Positions 46,916 through 57,741 of a stretch of 64,000 bases of DNA are shown in pieces. The stretch is from Petaurus breviceps papuanus (lineage: Eukaryota; Chordata; Mammalia; Diprotodontia; Petauridae): assembly GCA_028583685.1 (NCBI GenBank), contig JAMXIF010001195.1:13180182-13244181 (forward strand), written 5' to 3'. Every line of letters begins with the position of its first letter. Position 1 is the first letter of the stretch. The notes below the pieces were generated by a model. That model was not told the DNA's origin. It worked only from the letters and a program-made list of their open reading frames with translations, and ran no database searches. Made by a program: the position numbers and the translations under genes.

Positions 46916-47534
46916 TCACATGCTCGTATACTATCCTACCATCCTGTATACCTTTTCCTTACTGTCTAGGGTCATTCCCTCACCTAGTTTTTCAATAATT
47001 CTTTATGGAACTGTCAAAAAATGAGACTAAATAACTTTTCAGAAACCTTGTTTTCCAAAACACGAGAAAAAAGAACAATCAAACTTCAAATATTAATTTA
47101 TTGGAATCTATGAGAAATTGAAAAACCCCAGTATGATCAGTGCAATTTGCTCTGAGATAATATCAGGGGAAACCACTTTGAGCCCTCTTTTTGCACAGAG
47201 AATTTAGCAGGGGCACCTACTAAAGCACAATCACTCAATGAAGACACCTAAGGCACACATTGATTTTCCAATTTCTATCCCTTAACACTTTAATTAATTT
47301 TTCATCTGGAGAACTGTGTGAAGTTGCTATGATACATTTGACAGAGCTCCAGATGAAGTAAGTACCCACATGGTTGCAAACCAATTAGCAAAAATCGAAT
47401 AGTAAACAAGGTTGGAGCTCATCTTTCATTTTGCAAGGGGCGGAGAATAAGAACGGCGACATGACAAAAAGATGAAAAATCTTTAGCAAGCCAGACAATT
47501 AGGAAAACAAAATAAATCCATAGAAGAGAAACAC
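46916..47534. other. Low-repeat stretch; candidate conserved noncoding DNA
   Basis: No transposon or coding signal. 47130-47510 combines tttaattaatttttcat and accaattagc homeodomain-like sites with a CpG-bearing block (47438-47461, including ggggcggag and aacggcgac) that stands out in AT-rich surroundings. Confidence 0.4.
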
Positions 47535-47758
47535 CCAGTTTCTATTTCCCTTTCTCCTTCCCTCTTCCCTTCTTTACTCCTTCCCTCTCTTCCTCTTTTC
47601 TTTCCTTCTCTCCTTCCTTCCTTTTCCTTCTTTCTTTCTTTCCTTCTTTACAGCTTCCTTCTTTCTGTGTCCTTCCTTCCTTGCTTTCTTCTTTCCTTCC
47701 TTTCTCCCTTCTTTTCTTCTCTGTCTCTCTCTCCCTCCCCCTTCTTTTCTTCTAAAAA
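47535..47758. repeat. Polypyrimidine (CCTT/CTTT) tract
   Basis: More than 200 bases almost entirely C and T on the + strand, mostly degenerate TTCC/TTTC units. Confidence 0.95.
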
Positions 47759-47869
47759 ACAATCAAGCAGTTAATGACATGATTAGTGGGAGGGAATAAT
47801 TTTTGTTAGGAGTCAATAGAACTGGGTTCTAGTTTTTGTCTGCCACTGACTTAACTATGATACCTTCAA

Positions 47870-48008
47870 GTATAGCAGAGTATGGGGAAAGAGCGCTGGG
47901 TTTAAATACAGAGAATTGAGGTTTGAATTTTGACTCCCCTACTTAGTACCTGTGGGACTCTAGACAGTCATTTCACTTTTATGGGCCTTAGTTCTGCCTC
48001 CTGAAAAT
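47870..48008 (+). mobile_element. MIR-like SINE
   Basis: atagcagagtatggggaaag, agcgctgggtttaaatacag, gaggtttgaattttgactcc and agtcatttcacttttatggg. Confidence 0.7.
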
Positions 48009-48014
48009 GAACGT

Positions 48015-48198
48015 ATTAATTTAGAGCTAGAAGTCGACTTTGACACCATCTAGTACAATTCCCCCCTTTTACCAATGAGAAAGAGATAAAGTGACTTTCT
48101 CATATATCACACATCTAGTTAAGGATCAGAGATAGGATCTGAATGAAGGTCTTCTGATTCTAAGTTTAACATGTTATCTACTATACCATGCTGCCTCT
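48015..48198 (-). mobile_element. MIR/THER-like SINE, reverse
   Basis: ttagagctagaagtcgactt, gacaccatctagtaca, ttttaccaatgagaaagaga, ggatctgaatgaaggtcttc and taccatgctgcctctcc. It lies head-to-head with the preceding SINE. Confidence 0.7.
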
Positions 48199-48199
48199 C

Positions 48200-48390
48200 C
48201 AAGATCTATGATGCTATTGGATCTAACCCCCATCTGAATACTGATCCCTTCTAAAATATCTTCAACCAAAAGTCATTCAGTCTATACTTGAAGAACTACA
48301 TCGTTGGGGAACTCATTACCTTTCAAAATAGCCCTTTACACTTTTGAAGACTTTTAATTGTTAGGAAAATTTTCCCCATACAACTCATAT
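48200..48390 (-). mobile_element. CR1/L3 LINE C-terminal fragment, reverse
   Basis: gtcattcagtctatacttga, agaactacatcgttggggaa, ctcattacctttcaaaatag and aattgttaggaaaattttcc are antisense to the CR1-type LRKNFLT..VVXXWNGLPREV..SLEVFK.RLDDH segment. Confidence 0.72.
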
Positions 48391-48399
48391 CACAGATAG

Positions 48400-49100
48400 C
48401 TTCTTGGCATAGAAGGATCATGGTATAGTTTTCTCATTCTATTGGATGATGTTTCTCACTCAGGAAACATGAGAAAACTGATAAATGGTGGTCTGACCCA
48501 CCCACCTCCATGCCTGTGGACCGCAGGGCTATAAGATCAACTTCCCACTTGAAAGGATGAAATTTCCAGCACTACAGAGGAAAATGTTACTGAGATAAAA
48601 AAAAAGCAAAACAAATTCTAGGATAAGCAATGAAATATGTATATAAATTTTGAGATTCAATTTCAATTCAATGAATCTGGAGAAATAAAATGTAAGGTTT
48701 CCTCTGGTTTCAAGTCCATCCTTATCAAGTCCTACATAGACCTAATGATCTCTACTAATTGAAGACAGGATGAAGATAAATAAGGGAGAGTTTCTTTTTA
48801 ATCTCTCCAATGTCTAATCCCCCCTTGTAGCACCAAGCACTTCAAGACAGACCATTAGTTTCTTAGACAAGTAGATAGCAATTCTCATCTTATAACAAAT
48901 CAGGGAAATAACTTTGGGTTCTTCCTTTTCTCCTCAGTTGCCACTATTCTCATTCTGTGGACTTTTTCCTCTTGGATTAAAAGGTAGTGTGAAGTTAGAA
49001 CTCTAGGCCTGCCTTATTTTGCTGTGCTTCTAGAGAATTTGATATTATTCCAAAGTCCTGTAGGTAGATGCAGTACTGCTAACATGGGAAAAAAAACTAT
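48400..49100. other. Unassigned DNA
   Basis: No recognisable feature. Confidence 0.5.
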
Positions 49101-49119
49101 GTAGAAATGTTTTACTTTG

Positions 49120-49197
49120 TTTTTTGCTTTTTGGAGGGCATTTGGGGTTGTGACTTGCCCAAGGCCACATGGCTAGTTTTTCCCAAATAGCCAACCT
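49120..49197 (-). mobile_element. WSINE-type SINE, strongly 5'-truncated
   Basis: Only the tail half is present (ttttttgctttttggaggg, gttgtgacttgcccaaggc, cacatggctagt). A 16-bp duplication gaaatgttttactttg at 49104-49119 and 49198-49213 is identical. Confidence 0.88.
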
Positions 49198-49224
49198 GAA
49201 ATGTTTTACTTTGAAAAGAGAATG

Positions 49225-49318
49225 TTGTTTCTGGATACTTAGCTCACTGCATCCAGTGCTTTGCACCATGGTTAGAATGCAGTAAGCACTTAATAAATGC
49301 TTATTGACTGAATAATTA
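49225..49318 (+). mobile_element. L2 LINE 3' terminus
   Basis: agtgctttgcaccatggtta, agcacttaataaatgcttat, tgactgaat. Confidence 0.7.
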
Positions 49319-49504
49319 GTCACAGTTATGGAAAGCAACTGAGCTTCAGTAGTTTTTCTTGGAATGTTACAATCACAACTCACTGTTCTGCTAACCAGGC
49401 CTTCATCAATCACTTTTTGTAATTTCCTTTCCCAGCACTATGTTACCACTAATTTGTCTTTCAACTGTGATAAGATTGTCAAACCAGTTGTAATAGTACA
49501 AATT

Positions 49505-49690
49505 GGTCAGTCAGTCAGTCATTTAGAATCTATCAAGCACTTACTATGTGCCAGATACTATGCTACATGCTGGGGGTACAAAGAAAGACAAAAACAAGAA
49601 AAATAATAGGCACTACTCTCTAAGATCTCACAGTCTAAGGAAAGACAACATATAAAGAATTATGTACAAATAAGATATACCTTGAACAAG
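49505..49690 (-). mobile_element. L2 LINE 3' end, reverse
   Basis: tatcaagcacttactatgtg, ccagatactatgctacatgc, tgggggtacaaagaaagaca and tctcacagtctaaggaaaga are the antisense L2 3' signature. Confidence 0.78.
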
Positions 49691-49699
49691 CCTGAAAAT

Positions 49700-49840
49700 G
49701 GAGATTACAAAGTTAATCCTACATGAGGACCACAGTGATGATTAAGTCCAGCCCCCTTATTTTGTTAATGGGAAAATGGAATCCAAAAAGAAAACTGAGG
49801 CTAAATTAAGTTTCTAAAGTCACACAAATTATGCTAAAAA
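49700..49840 (-). mobile_element. MIR/THER-like SINE, reverse, cut by HAL1
   Basis: gtgatgattaagtccagccc, ttgttaatgggaaaatgga, aaaactgaggctaaattaag and aaagtcacacaaattatgct. HAL1 copy 3 interrupts it just before its head. Confidence 0.6.
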
Positions 49841-49851
49841 AGGATCATGTA

Positions 49852-52734
49852 GGGTGGAGCCAAGATGGAAGCATAGAAGCAGGAAAACTCTGTGAGCTCC
49901 CCCCATAACCACCTCAAATACCTGTAAAATATGATTCTAAAAAAATTTTAGAGCTGCAGAACCCACAAAGTGTCAGAGAGAAACAAATCTCCATCTGAAG
50001 GTGGCCTGGTAGGCAAACAGGAAAGGACCATTGAAGCATGCTGGGAGCTGAGCCAGCAGTTTTAGCCCCAGGGCAGCCCCAACAAGCAGTAGCTGGAGTG
50101 GACTTTGGGAGAGTGGATCACAGCAGTTGGGTGGTTTCCAGAAATATCAACCCATAAATGCCAAAGACAAATTAAAATGTCACTGTAGAACTCTGTTGGA
50201 ACTGGGGGGGGGGGGGGAAGGATGGAGAGCAGTCTGGCCTCTGCCCCCAGAATGAGAAGCAGCAGAGGCATGGCAGCCATGCAGCCACTTACACATGGCT
50301 GCTTCAGAGCTCCCAGCCTGAAGATCATAGGGGGGCCAAGCAACCATTCAGAGGGTAATTGCTCTTGCTTTAATCTGCCTGGATCTGGATCTTGGTCTTG
50401 GGTGGTGGTCCTGAGGTGTGTGACCAGTGAACCAGAGTGTGTGGGAGCTGTAGAAATGACACTGTTCTAAAAGCTCCAGCAGCTGCAAAAACCCCAGTGA
50501 TTTGGAACAAAGGTTTCCCTTTTGGAAGCAGAGTTCTACTGTGGCAAACAGGTCAAAAGTCAAGTAATTGAGTGGCACCATGAGCAAGCAAAGGAAGCAA
50601 AGCAAGCACAGCAATTCAACTATAGATTCCTTTTTGGGGACAAAAAGGATCAAAGCATGGAATGGGAGGAAGACAATGAAGTGAGAACTCCTGCACCAAA
50701 AGCTTCCAAGAAAAACATGAATTGGTTATAGGACATGGAGAAGCTCAAGAAAGATTTTGAAAATCAAATAAGAGAAGTGGAGGAAAAATTGGGAAGAGAA
50801 ATGAGAATGATGCAAGAAAATCATGAAAAGAGAGTCAACAATATGACTTAAAAAATAACACCTTATAAAATAGATTAACTCAAATGGCAAAAGAGATCCA
50901 AAAAGTCAATGAGGAAAAGAATGCCTTCAAAAGCTGACTTTGCCAATGGAAAAAGAATTTCAAAAGCTTAAGAAAGAGAATAATTCCTTCAGAATTATAT
51001 TGGAGCAAATGGAACCTAATGACTTTATGAGAAATAAAGATACTATTAAATAGATCCAAACAAATGAAAAAGTAGAAGGAAATGTGAAATGTCTCATTGG
51101 AAAAACCACTGACCTGGAAAATAGATACAAGTGAGATAATTCAAAAATTATTGGACTACTTGAAAGCCATGAAAAAAGAAGAACCTAGATATCATCCTTC
51201 AAGAAATTCTCAAGGAGAATTGCCCTGATGTTTTAGAACCAGAGGGCAAAATAGAGGTTGAAAGAATCCACTGATCACCTCTTGAGAAAGATCCCCAAAA
51301 GACAACTCCTAAGAATATTATAGCCAGGTTCTAGAATTCCCAGATCAAGGAGAAAATATTACAAGCAGCCAAGAAGAAACAATTCTGATATTGTGGAAAC
51401 ACAATCAAGATAACACAGGATCTGGCAGCCTCTACACTGAGGGATCGAAGGGCTTGGAATATGATATTCTGGAGGTCAAAGGAGCTGGGATTAAAACCAA
51501 TAATAACCTATCCAGCAAAACTGGGTATCATGTTTCAGGGGAAAATAGGGTCATTCAGTGGAATAGAGGGCTTTCAAGCATTCTTGATGAAAAAAAAAAC
51601 AGGATTGAATAGAAAATTTGGCATTCAGATACAAGAAGCAAGAGAAGCATGAGAAGGTAAACAGGGAAAGGAAATCATAAGAAACTTCTCAAAGATGAAC
51701 TATTTACATGCCTACATGGAAAAATGATAATTGTAACTTACGAAACTTTTCTCAGTATGAGGATAGTTGAAGGGAATATAAATGTACATATTTATATATA
51801 TATATATATATATATATGTACATACATATATGTCTATATATAGAAGGGTATATGTGTGTATGAATACATATGTTAGTGTGTATATATGCGTACAGGTATA
51901 CATAGACAGAGGGAACAGGGCCAATTGAAAAGGAAGGGATGATACTGAAAATGTGAAATTGAGAGGTGAGAGAGGAATATAATGATAGGAGATGGGGAGA
52001 TTATCTCATACAAGAGAGGCAAGGGATAACTGTTACAATGGAGGGGACGAACAGGAAGACAAAAAGGAATGGGCCAACCTTACTCTCATTGAATTTGGCT
52101 TAGGAAGGGAAAAACATACACACAAAATTGGGTATCTTTCTCTACAGGAGAGTAGGAATGAAGGGGAGAAGAGGGGGATTGATGGAGGGGAGGGCAGGTT
52201 TGGGGGAAGGTTGGTTAGAAGCACACACTTTTGAAAAGGGACAGTGTCAAATTCGAGAATAGAATAAATGGGGGGCAGGAAAGGATGGAGGGAAATATAG
52301 TCAGTCTTTCATAATATATCCACTATGGAAATGTTTTGTGTAACTACACATGTACAAACTATATTGAATTGCTTATCTTCCCAGGAAGGGTGGGTGACAA
52401 TGGAGGAAGGGAAAGAATCTGGAATTCAAAGGTTTAAAATCAAATGTTTAAAAAATTATTATTATTATTATTTTACTTGCAACTGGGAAATAAGACATAC
52501 AGGCACTGTGGTATGGAGATCCATCTTACCTTACTGTAAAGTTGGAGGAGGAATGGGGGAATATATAGGAGAGAGCAGATTGGGGGAGGGGTTATTCAGT
52601 GGGATCGCTGTTTTGGGGTGGTGGGTAGGGGAAAGACAGGAAGAAAATTTGTAACTCAAAATCTTGTGGAAATGAATGATATAAACTAAAAATAAATGTA
52701 AAATTTAATTTGAAAAATTTTTACAGGATCATAT
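49852..52734 (+). mobile_element. HAL1-type LINE (half-L1, ORF1 only), copy 3
   Basis: 2,883 bp from gggtggagccaagatggaag to an A-rich end. Target duplication aggatcatgta (49841-49851) versus aggatcatata (52735-52745), 10 of 11. It has the 5' region, ORF1 (about 50640-51650) and 3' UTR with a TA/TG microsatellite at 51785-51905. ORF2 is absent. The clean duplication shows this is a complete insertion and not a deleted L1. Confidence 0.9.
50640..51652 (+). pseudogene. L1/HAL1 ORF1p-like frame, broken (copy 3)
   Basis: N-terminal part in the frame 50522-50731 (MEWEEDNEVRTPAPKASKKN), then a coiled coil EKLKKDFENQIREVEEKLGR at about 50738 onward, RRM region around 51070-51300, and the C-terminal domain in the open frame 51461-51652 (ELGLKPIITYPAKLGIMFQG ending FGIQIQEAREA). 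The last matches the L1 ORF1p ISYPAKLSF..EGEIKSF region. Interrupted by several stops and frameshifts. Confidence 0.82.
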
Positions 52735-52814
52735 AATTAGCTAATGATTCCTGTCTAGAGCACCAGGGTGGGTAAATTACAAATCAGTTCAGGTGTTTCT
52801 GTTCAGTCGTGTAA

Positions 52815-52816
<2 letters not shown>

Positions 52817-52863
<47 letters not shown>

Positions 52864-52868
52864 CGGTG
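52817..52868. repeat. (TG)n microsatellite
   Basis: About 20 perfect TG units followed by degenerate TGTG. Confidence 0.97.
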
Positions 52869-53039
52869 GGTGTGTGTATTGGTGTGTGTATCCTTTACTG
52901 ATCACAATAAAATAAAAATTATTTTAAATAAAGGGCCACAGGGGGAAAAAAGCATTAAAAATCAACTGGATACTAAATAACTTAATCTTTTAAAAATTAA
53001 ATTTAAGATGCATAATTTAAAAATATATTTCATATTTTT

Positions 53040-53985
53040 TGAAATGATGTAAATTTTTAAAATTTATTAATTTTTAGTTTGCAGCATTCCTTTCCATAAG
53101 ATTTTGAGTTCTAAATTTTCTCCCTTCCCTCCCCCATCTCAAGATGGCATCCAATCTGATATAGGCTCTACATATACATTTATATTTAAACATATCTTCA
53201 CATTAGTCATGTTCTAAAGAAAAATTTGAACTAATGGGAGGAACCCTGAGAAGGAAGAAACGAAACAAAAAAAGAGAGAGTGAGCAAATAGTGTGCTTTG
53301 ATCTGCTTTCAGACTCCATATTTCTTTTTCTGAATGTGGATGACATTTTCCATCATGTGTCTTTTGGAGTTGTCTTAGGTCTTTGCATTTCCGAGAAAAG
53401 CTCAGTCTAATCAAAGTCACTAATCGAACAATGCCTGGCCCCTGGAAGACACCTGCTCATCCCAGCTGCTCTGAAGACCAGTAATGTTTAGCTGCTGGAA
53501 GATACCTACCCTCTTGAAGCCGTACGTTGTGGAATCGTGCTGAAGCAGAGGGCCATTTGGCTGCTGGAGAACACCTCTGGGCATGTGATGGTTCTCCAAG
53601 CTGAAGTCTATCAGTTCCCCTACCTGTGCCAACCCACACGGGGTTCCTGGTGTTGGCCCTTGCTGGATCCACCACCCTGGAGCTCAGGATTTCCCAATGG
53701 TTTGATGAGCAGAGGGACTTGCTGCTGGCTTGCTGGGATACCTCCTGTCCTCAACTGCTTCCTTTCCACCAGAGAGAGAAGGACCTTTCCTGTTAATCCC
53801 ACAAGCCTCCTGGGCTAAAAGACTACTGCACCCCTTCTTTCTGCTGGGTCTACTATTGCAGGATTTTTCCTGGGGTGATATTTTTTGGGATTTTAGAGGT
53901 CAATAAGGGGGAGTGAGACCAACTTACTGCTTACTCAGACATCTTGGTTCCTGGAATTCCCCCCATCCTTTTTGAGGTATATGAC
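53040..53985 (-). mobile_element. Mini-L1: L1 5' UTR joined to L1 3' UTR
   Basis: On the reverse strand the element starts near ggaaccaagatgtctgagta (L1-like start, around 53968) and continues about 550 bp as a 5' UTR. Near 53422 it passes directly into the L1 ORF2-end/3' UTR (aagacctaagacaactccaa, acacatgatggaaaatg, gagatgggggagggaaggga), ending with an A-rich 3' end near 53040. ORF1 and ORF2 are absent. It may be a deletion derivative that retrotransposed as such, or the result of a post-insertion deletion. Confidence 0.75.
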
Positions 53986-53989
53986 ACCA

Positions 53990-54388
53990 TTGTGGCGAGG
54001 ACATCAAAATGGGAAATCCATGAGTAAGGCGGTGGGAGTTTCAACTAACGATAAAACTAAGAAACTCAGGTCCCATCTAGTCTATGCTAGATAAAATAGT
54101 TTATGTGTAATTTTGAATGACTGCTTCTAATCCTTGATACTTATATTCTATACTTTTCCCATATGAATTAAGTTTTGTGGACTGGTACATGTAGTTATTG
54201 GGGTAAGAAGGGGAAAAGGGAGTCAATGTTTCTATTAGGTACTAAGATATGGCAGCAGCAACAAAAGAATGGGGAAAGATATTTAGAGATCAGCAAGGTA
54301 TGAAATAATAATAATATTCAATAATGTGCAAAGTCTTAGAAGTTCTGTCCCCATGATATCACTTGCATGAATCCCTTTTTCTGTACTC
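53990..54388. other. Unassigned DNA
   Basis: No recognisable feature. Confidence 0.5.
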
Positions 54389-54389
54389 C

Positions 54390-55395
54390 ACAGCCATCCT
54401 AGTTCTTACCCTCATGCATTCTTTCCTTAATCACTGCAATAGCTTATTAAATGATCTCCCTCTTCATTCTCTCTCTACTGCAAACTAGCCTTCACACAAT
54501 TACCAAAGAGATACTCCTGTAAGACAAAGCTGACCATGTCACTCACCTGCTTGGAAAGCTCTTCTGATTCTCTATTAACAGTAGGATCTAATGCAAATTT
54601 CTCAGTTTAGGAAGGAGACACGCATTTATTAAGAGCCAAAATGAGCCAGGCACTGTAGTACCTACAGTACAATACAGGCACATAGTAGGTACAAATATAG
54701 GTAATGTATTTACAAATATTGTCTCTTTGGAGCCTCACAACAATCCTGGAAAGCAGGTATCATTATCACTCCTATTTTACAGATGAAGAAATTAAGGCAA
54801 ACAGAAGTGCGGTGTCTTGCCCAGGATCACACAGTGATTATAAATGTGTAAGCTCAAACTTGAATCAGGTCTTCCTGACTCCAGACCCAGAGCTCTATAC
54901 ATTGTGCCACCCAGCTACCTCTGGTTTCTCATGTAAAGACTTTTACAATCTGACTCCAACCTCCTTTAACAGACTTATCCTACGTTACTCTCGTTCACAT
55001 GTTCTATGGCCCAACCAAATTGCCCTACCTTCTCTTCCTCATCCATGGTCCCTTAGCTAGTATTTCTATTCCTCTGAATAGGGTGTCACTGGATATATGA
55101 AATGCACTGTTTTTAGAATGTCCATCAAAATTCAAAAATCCTTTACTTTCCTTCAAAACATATTTCAGGTCTTAGAAAAGGCCTTTCTTAATCTTCGAGC
55201 AGTTTAGTGCATCTCCCCAACCCCTGGAAATTGCCTTGTCTTAACTCTCTCTCTCTGTCTCTCTATCCATGTGTGTGTGTGTGTATGTATGTATATGTGT
55301 GTATACACACATATGGATATGTTTTGTCTGTGTGTATGTATGCATATACTGTAGTTCCTCTGATAGAATGCAAACTCCTTGGAGGAATTTTAACA
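54390..55395 (+). mobile_element. L2 LINE, split by a SINE
   Basis: Left: aatcactgcaatagcttatt, gctgaccatgtcactcacct, aggatctaatgcaaatttct. Right (after 54925): agacttttacaatctgactc, caacctcctttaacagac, cctttctttcaaaac-like region and atagaatgcaaactccttgg. A CT/TG microsatellite at 55240-55335 sits within its 3' UTR. Confidence 0.78.
54610..54925 (-). mobile_element. L2-end plus MIR/MAR1-like SINE block in L2, reverse
   Basis: Begins cgcatttattaagagccaaa, gagccaggcactgtagtacc (antisense L2 3' terminus), then cctcacaacaatcctggaaa, cctattttacagatgaagaa, cccaggatcacacagtgatt and gtgccacccagctacct (antisense SINE up to its head). It could be one LINE-tailed SINE or two elements. Confidence 0.65.
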
Positions 55396-55570
55396 ATTAC
55401 AACATATAATATGATATTCTTTTCTATTCTATGCTATTCTATCCATCATATTTTAATTATATAATAACATATCAAATAACATTAATTAGATCACATCATA
55501 TTATATTATATCATACAATGTTATGTGTTGTATGGTATATTATAGCATATTATATTATTATATAACATAA
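55396..55570. repeat. Degenerate ATATT/ATCAT repeat
   Basis: Low-complexity AT-rich tract (tatattatatcatac-type units). Confidence 0.75.
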
Positions 55571-56840
55571 AGATTTTTAAAAGGCACATGATTTATTTTT
55601 CCCATCAACCAAGAAAATCTACCTCACTTTTTTGTGAAAGTGTGAAACTTTAAGAGGCAATCCAAAATGTGAATTGTTGTTCATTTAGATGAATAAAATC
55701 TATATTTACAAAAATAATGATTGTGACAAAGCAAGGAAATAACTGCTCATGAGCTAATTAATTAGGGTTTTGTTTATAGTTCTTCCACTGTTCAAACCAT
55801 TTGTCTCTCTTAAATAACAGAGTATCTCATTAAAAACTAATATTCTGTGAAAATATTGACTAAGAACAGACTCCTAAATAATTCAAAAGTGCTATTCTTA
55901 TATACTTACTTCAAGTAAGTTCATCATTTTTTTATCAACATGGAATAATATATATAATTAACTAAGGACATGTCCATCAAAAGGGAAAAATGCCTTTCTA
56001 CTCCAAATGATTGAAACACACAATATAAACTTCTTCCTTCAATAAACATTTGAGCACCTATTGTGTGCAGACTCATTAATAGGCCTATAAATAAATGTGA
56101 TTTATGAATGAATTTGTTTTAAATGATTTACAGTTATGAACCCAAGTTTGTGCTTTACTAGTGATATGGGGGGATTCTTGTGAGAATGTGTAAAACCTTA
56201 GTAAATTTCTGGCTTAATGTTCGAACCAAACCTAAATGTGTTATCTAAAATATCTATCTGGAATTCAAATAACAGGAATTGCACAAAAAATACTGCCTAG
56301 TACTCTACTTCTCAGTGAACAAATTAGAATAATTAACTAGCATAGTAAACTAACCATAAATTAGCCTTGCAGATAAGTATAACAAAATTACAGCATCCCC
56401 CCCCCAAAAAAATCAACTTGCAATCCTCTTATTAAAACAGAAAAGTAAAGTAAATGAACGATCATTCTTTTTTTTTAACTCTGGGTGGAGGGGTTAGTGT
56501 AGGTTTAAAAGTAACATGGTAAGTGTATGTATATGTTTTTTAGAAAGCAAGCTAAATATAATAGAGATTTATGGTTTCACATATAATTCCTGATTTTCAC
56601 TTCTGCTTTGTATATTAAAATATTCTTTGAGATTTTTTACTCATCAAGTTCATAACAAAAAAATAATGAAAAGGTCACTTATCACCTTTGAAAAAGCAAT
56701 TTCAGTATAGTGGTGAAAGTGGAAGCTAGATTTCCATAGTTTATATTTGCATAAAATGGAGTCACATCATCCAACACCTAACATAGTACATAGCAGATGA
56801 TTAATAAATATGTAAACTTAATATGCATTTATATTCAGGT
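55571..56840. other. Low-repeat stretch; candidate conserved noncoding DNA
   Basis: No coding or transposon signal. 55590-55960 contains gagctaattaattagggttt (homeodomain-type core near 55754) and is free of recognisable repeats. Confidence 0.35.
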
Positions 56841-57366
56841 CATTTGCTACTGGATTCCTCTTCTCCCCATCTTATGTCCCCTTGAAATCATTCCCCACTA
56901 TCTCATCCTTTACTCCATTCTCTGGTTAATAAGGTCCTTTTTCAAGGTTAAGTACCTTTAATCCCATTCTTTTCCATCTTCTTTAGGAGGTGGCATCCTT
57001 TATGCCTGTATCTGCCTTAATTTTCACTCTCTTCCTATGTCCTGGTCCCTTCCCTGATTCCTACTAGCACTTTAAAATTTTTCCATTCATTAAAAAAAGC
57101 AAACTTGTAAGAGCCTATCATCCCCAATAGTTTTTGTCCAGCATCTTTGTTCTCAACTAAATTCCTTGAAACATTGATACTACATGTCTCCATTTCCTCT
57201 CTTCTCACTTCCTTAAAAACTTCTCAACCATCTCATCTCATGGTTCCACTGAAGTCATTCTCCCCAAAGTTACCATTGATATCTTAGCTGTCAGATCTGA
57301 TGGCCTTTTTAAATTTTAGTTCTTTCCCCCCCTATTTTCTGCAGCATATGATACTGTTAACCATCC

Positions 57367-57480
57367 TCTCCTCCTCCTCCTCCTCCTCCTCTTCTTCTTC
57401 TTCTTCTTCTTCTTCTTCTTCTTCTTCTTCTTCTTCTTCTTCTTCTTCTTCTTCTTCTCCTCCTCCTCCTCCTCCTTCTT
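57367..57480. repeat. (CTC)n(CTT)n trinucleotide microsatellite inside L2
   Basis: (CCT)/(CTT) tract of about 110 bp. It starts within the L2 codons for HPLLLD (accatcctctcctcc), the natural seed for the expansion. Confidence 0.97.
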
Positions 57481-57741
57481 CCTTCACCTCCCAACTTTTA
57501 ATGACACTACTTTCTTTTTGTTCTTTTACCATTCTGAATCCTCTTTCTCAGTACCCTTTGTTGGATTCATGTCAAACCCACTAACTTTGGTTGTACCCCA
57601 GGTCTCTTTCCTGAGATCTCTTTTCTCTCCATGTTCTCTTATTTGGTCATCTCAACAGTTCCTATGAGTTCAGTTTATATATGTTCAGTTTATTCTCAGA
57701 TCTTGTGTCTCTCCTGAGTCCTACATTATGAATTTACCCTT

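Noticed and set aside
47574-47762. Lys/Glu/Arg-rich reverse frame
   Set aside because: Translation of the polypyrimidine tract.
57300-57584. Poly-serine / poly-glutamate frames
   Set aside because: Product of the CTC/CTT microsatellite within L2.
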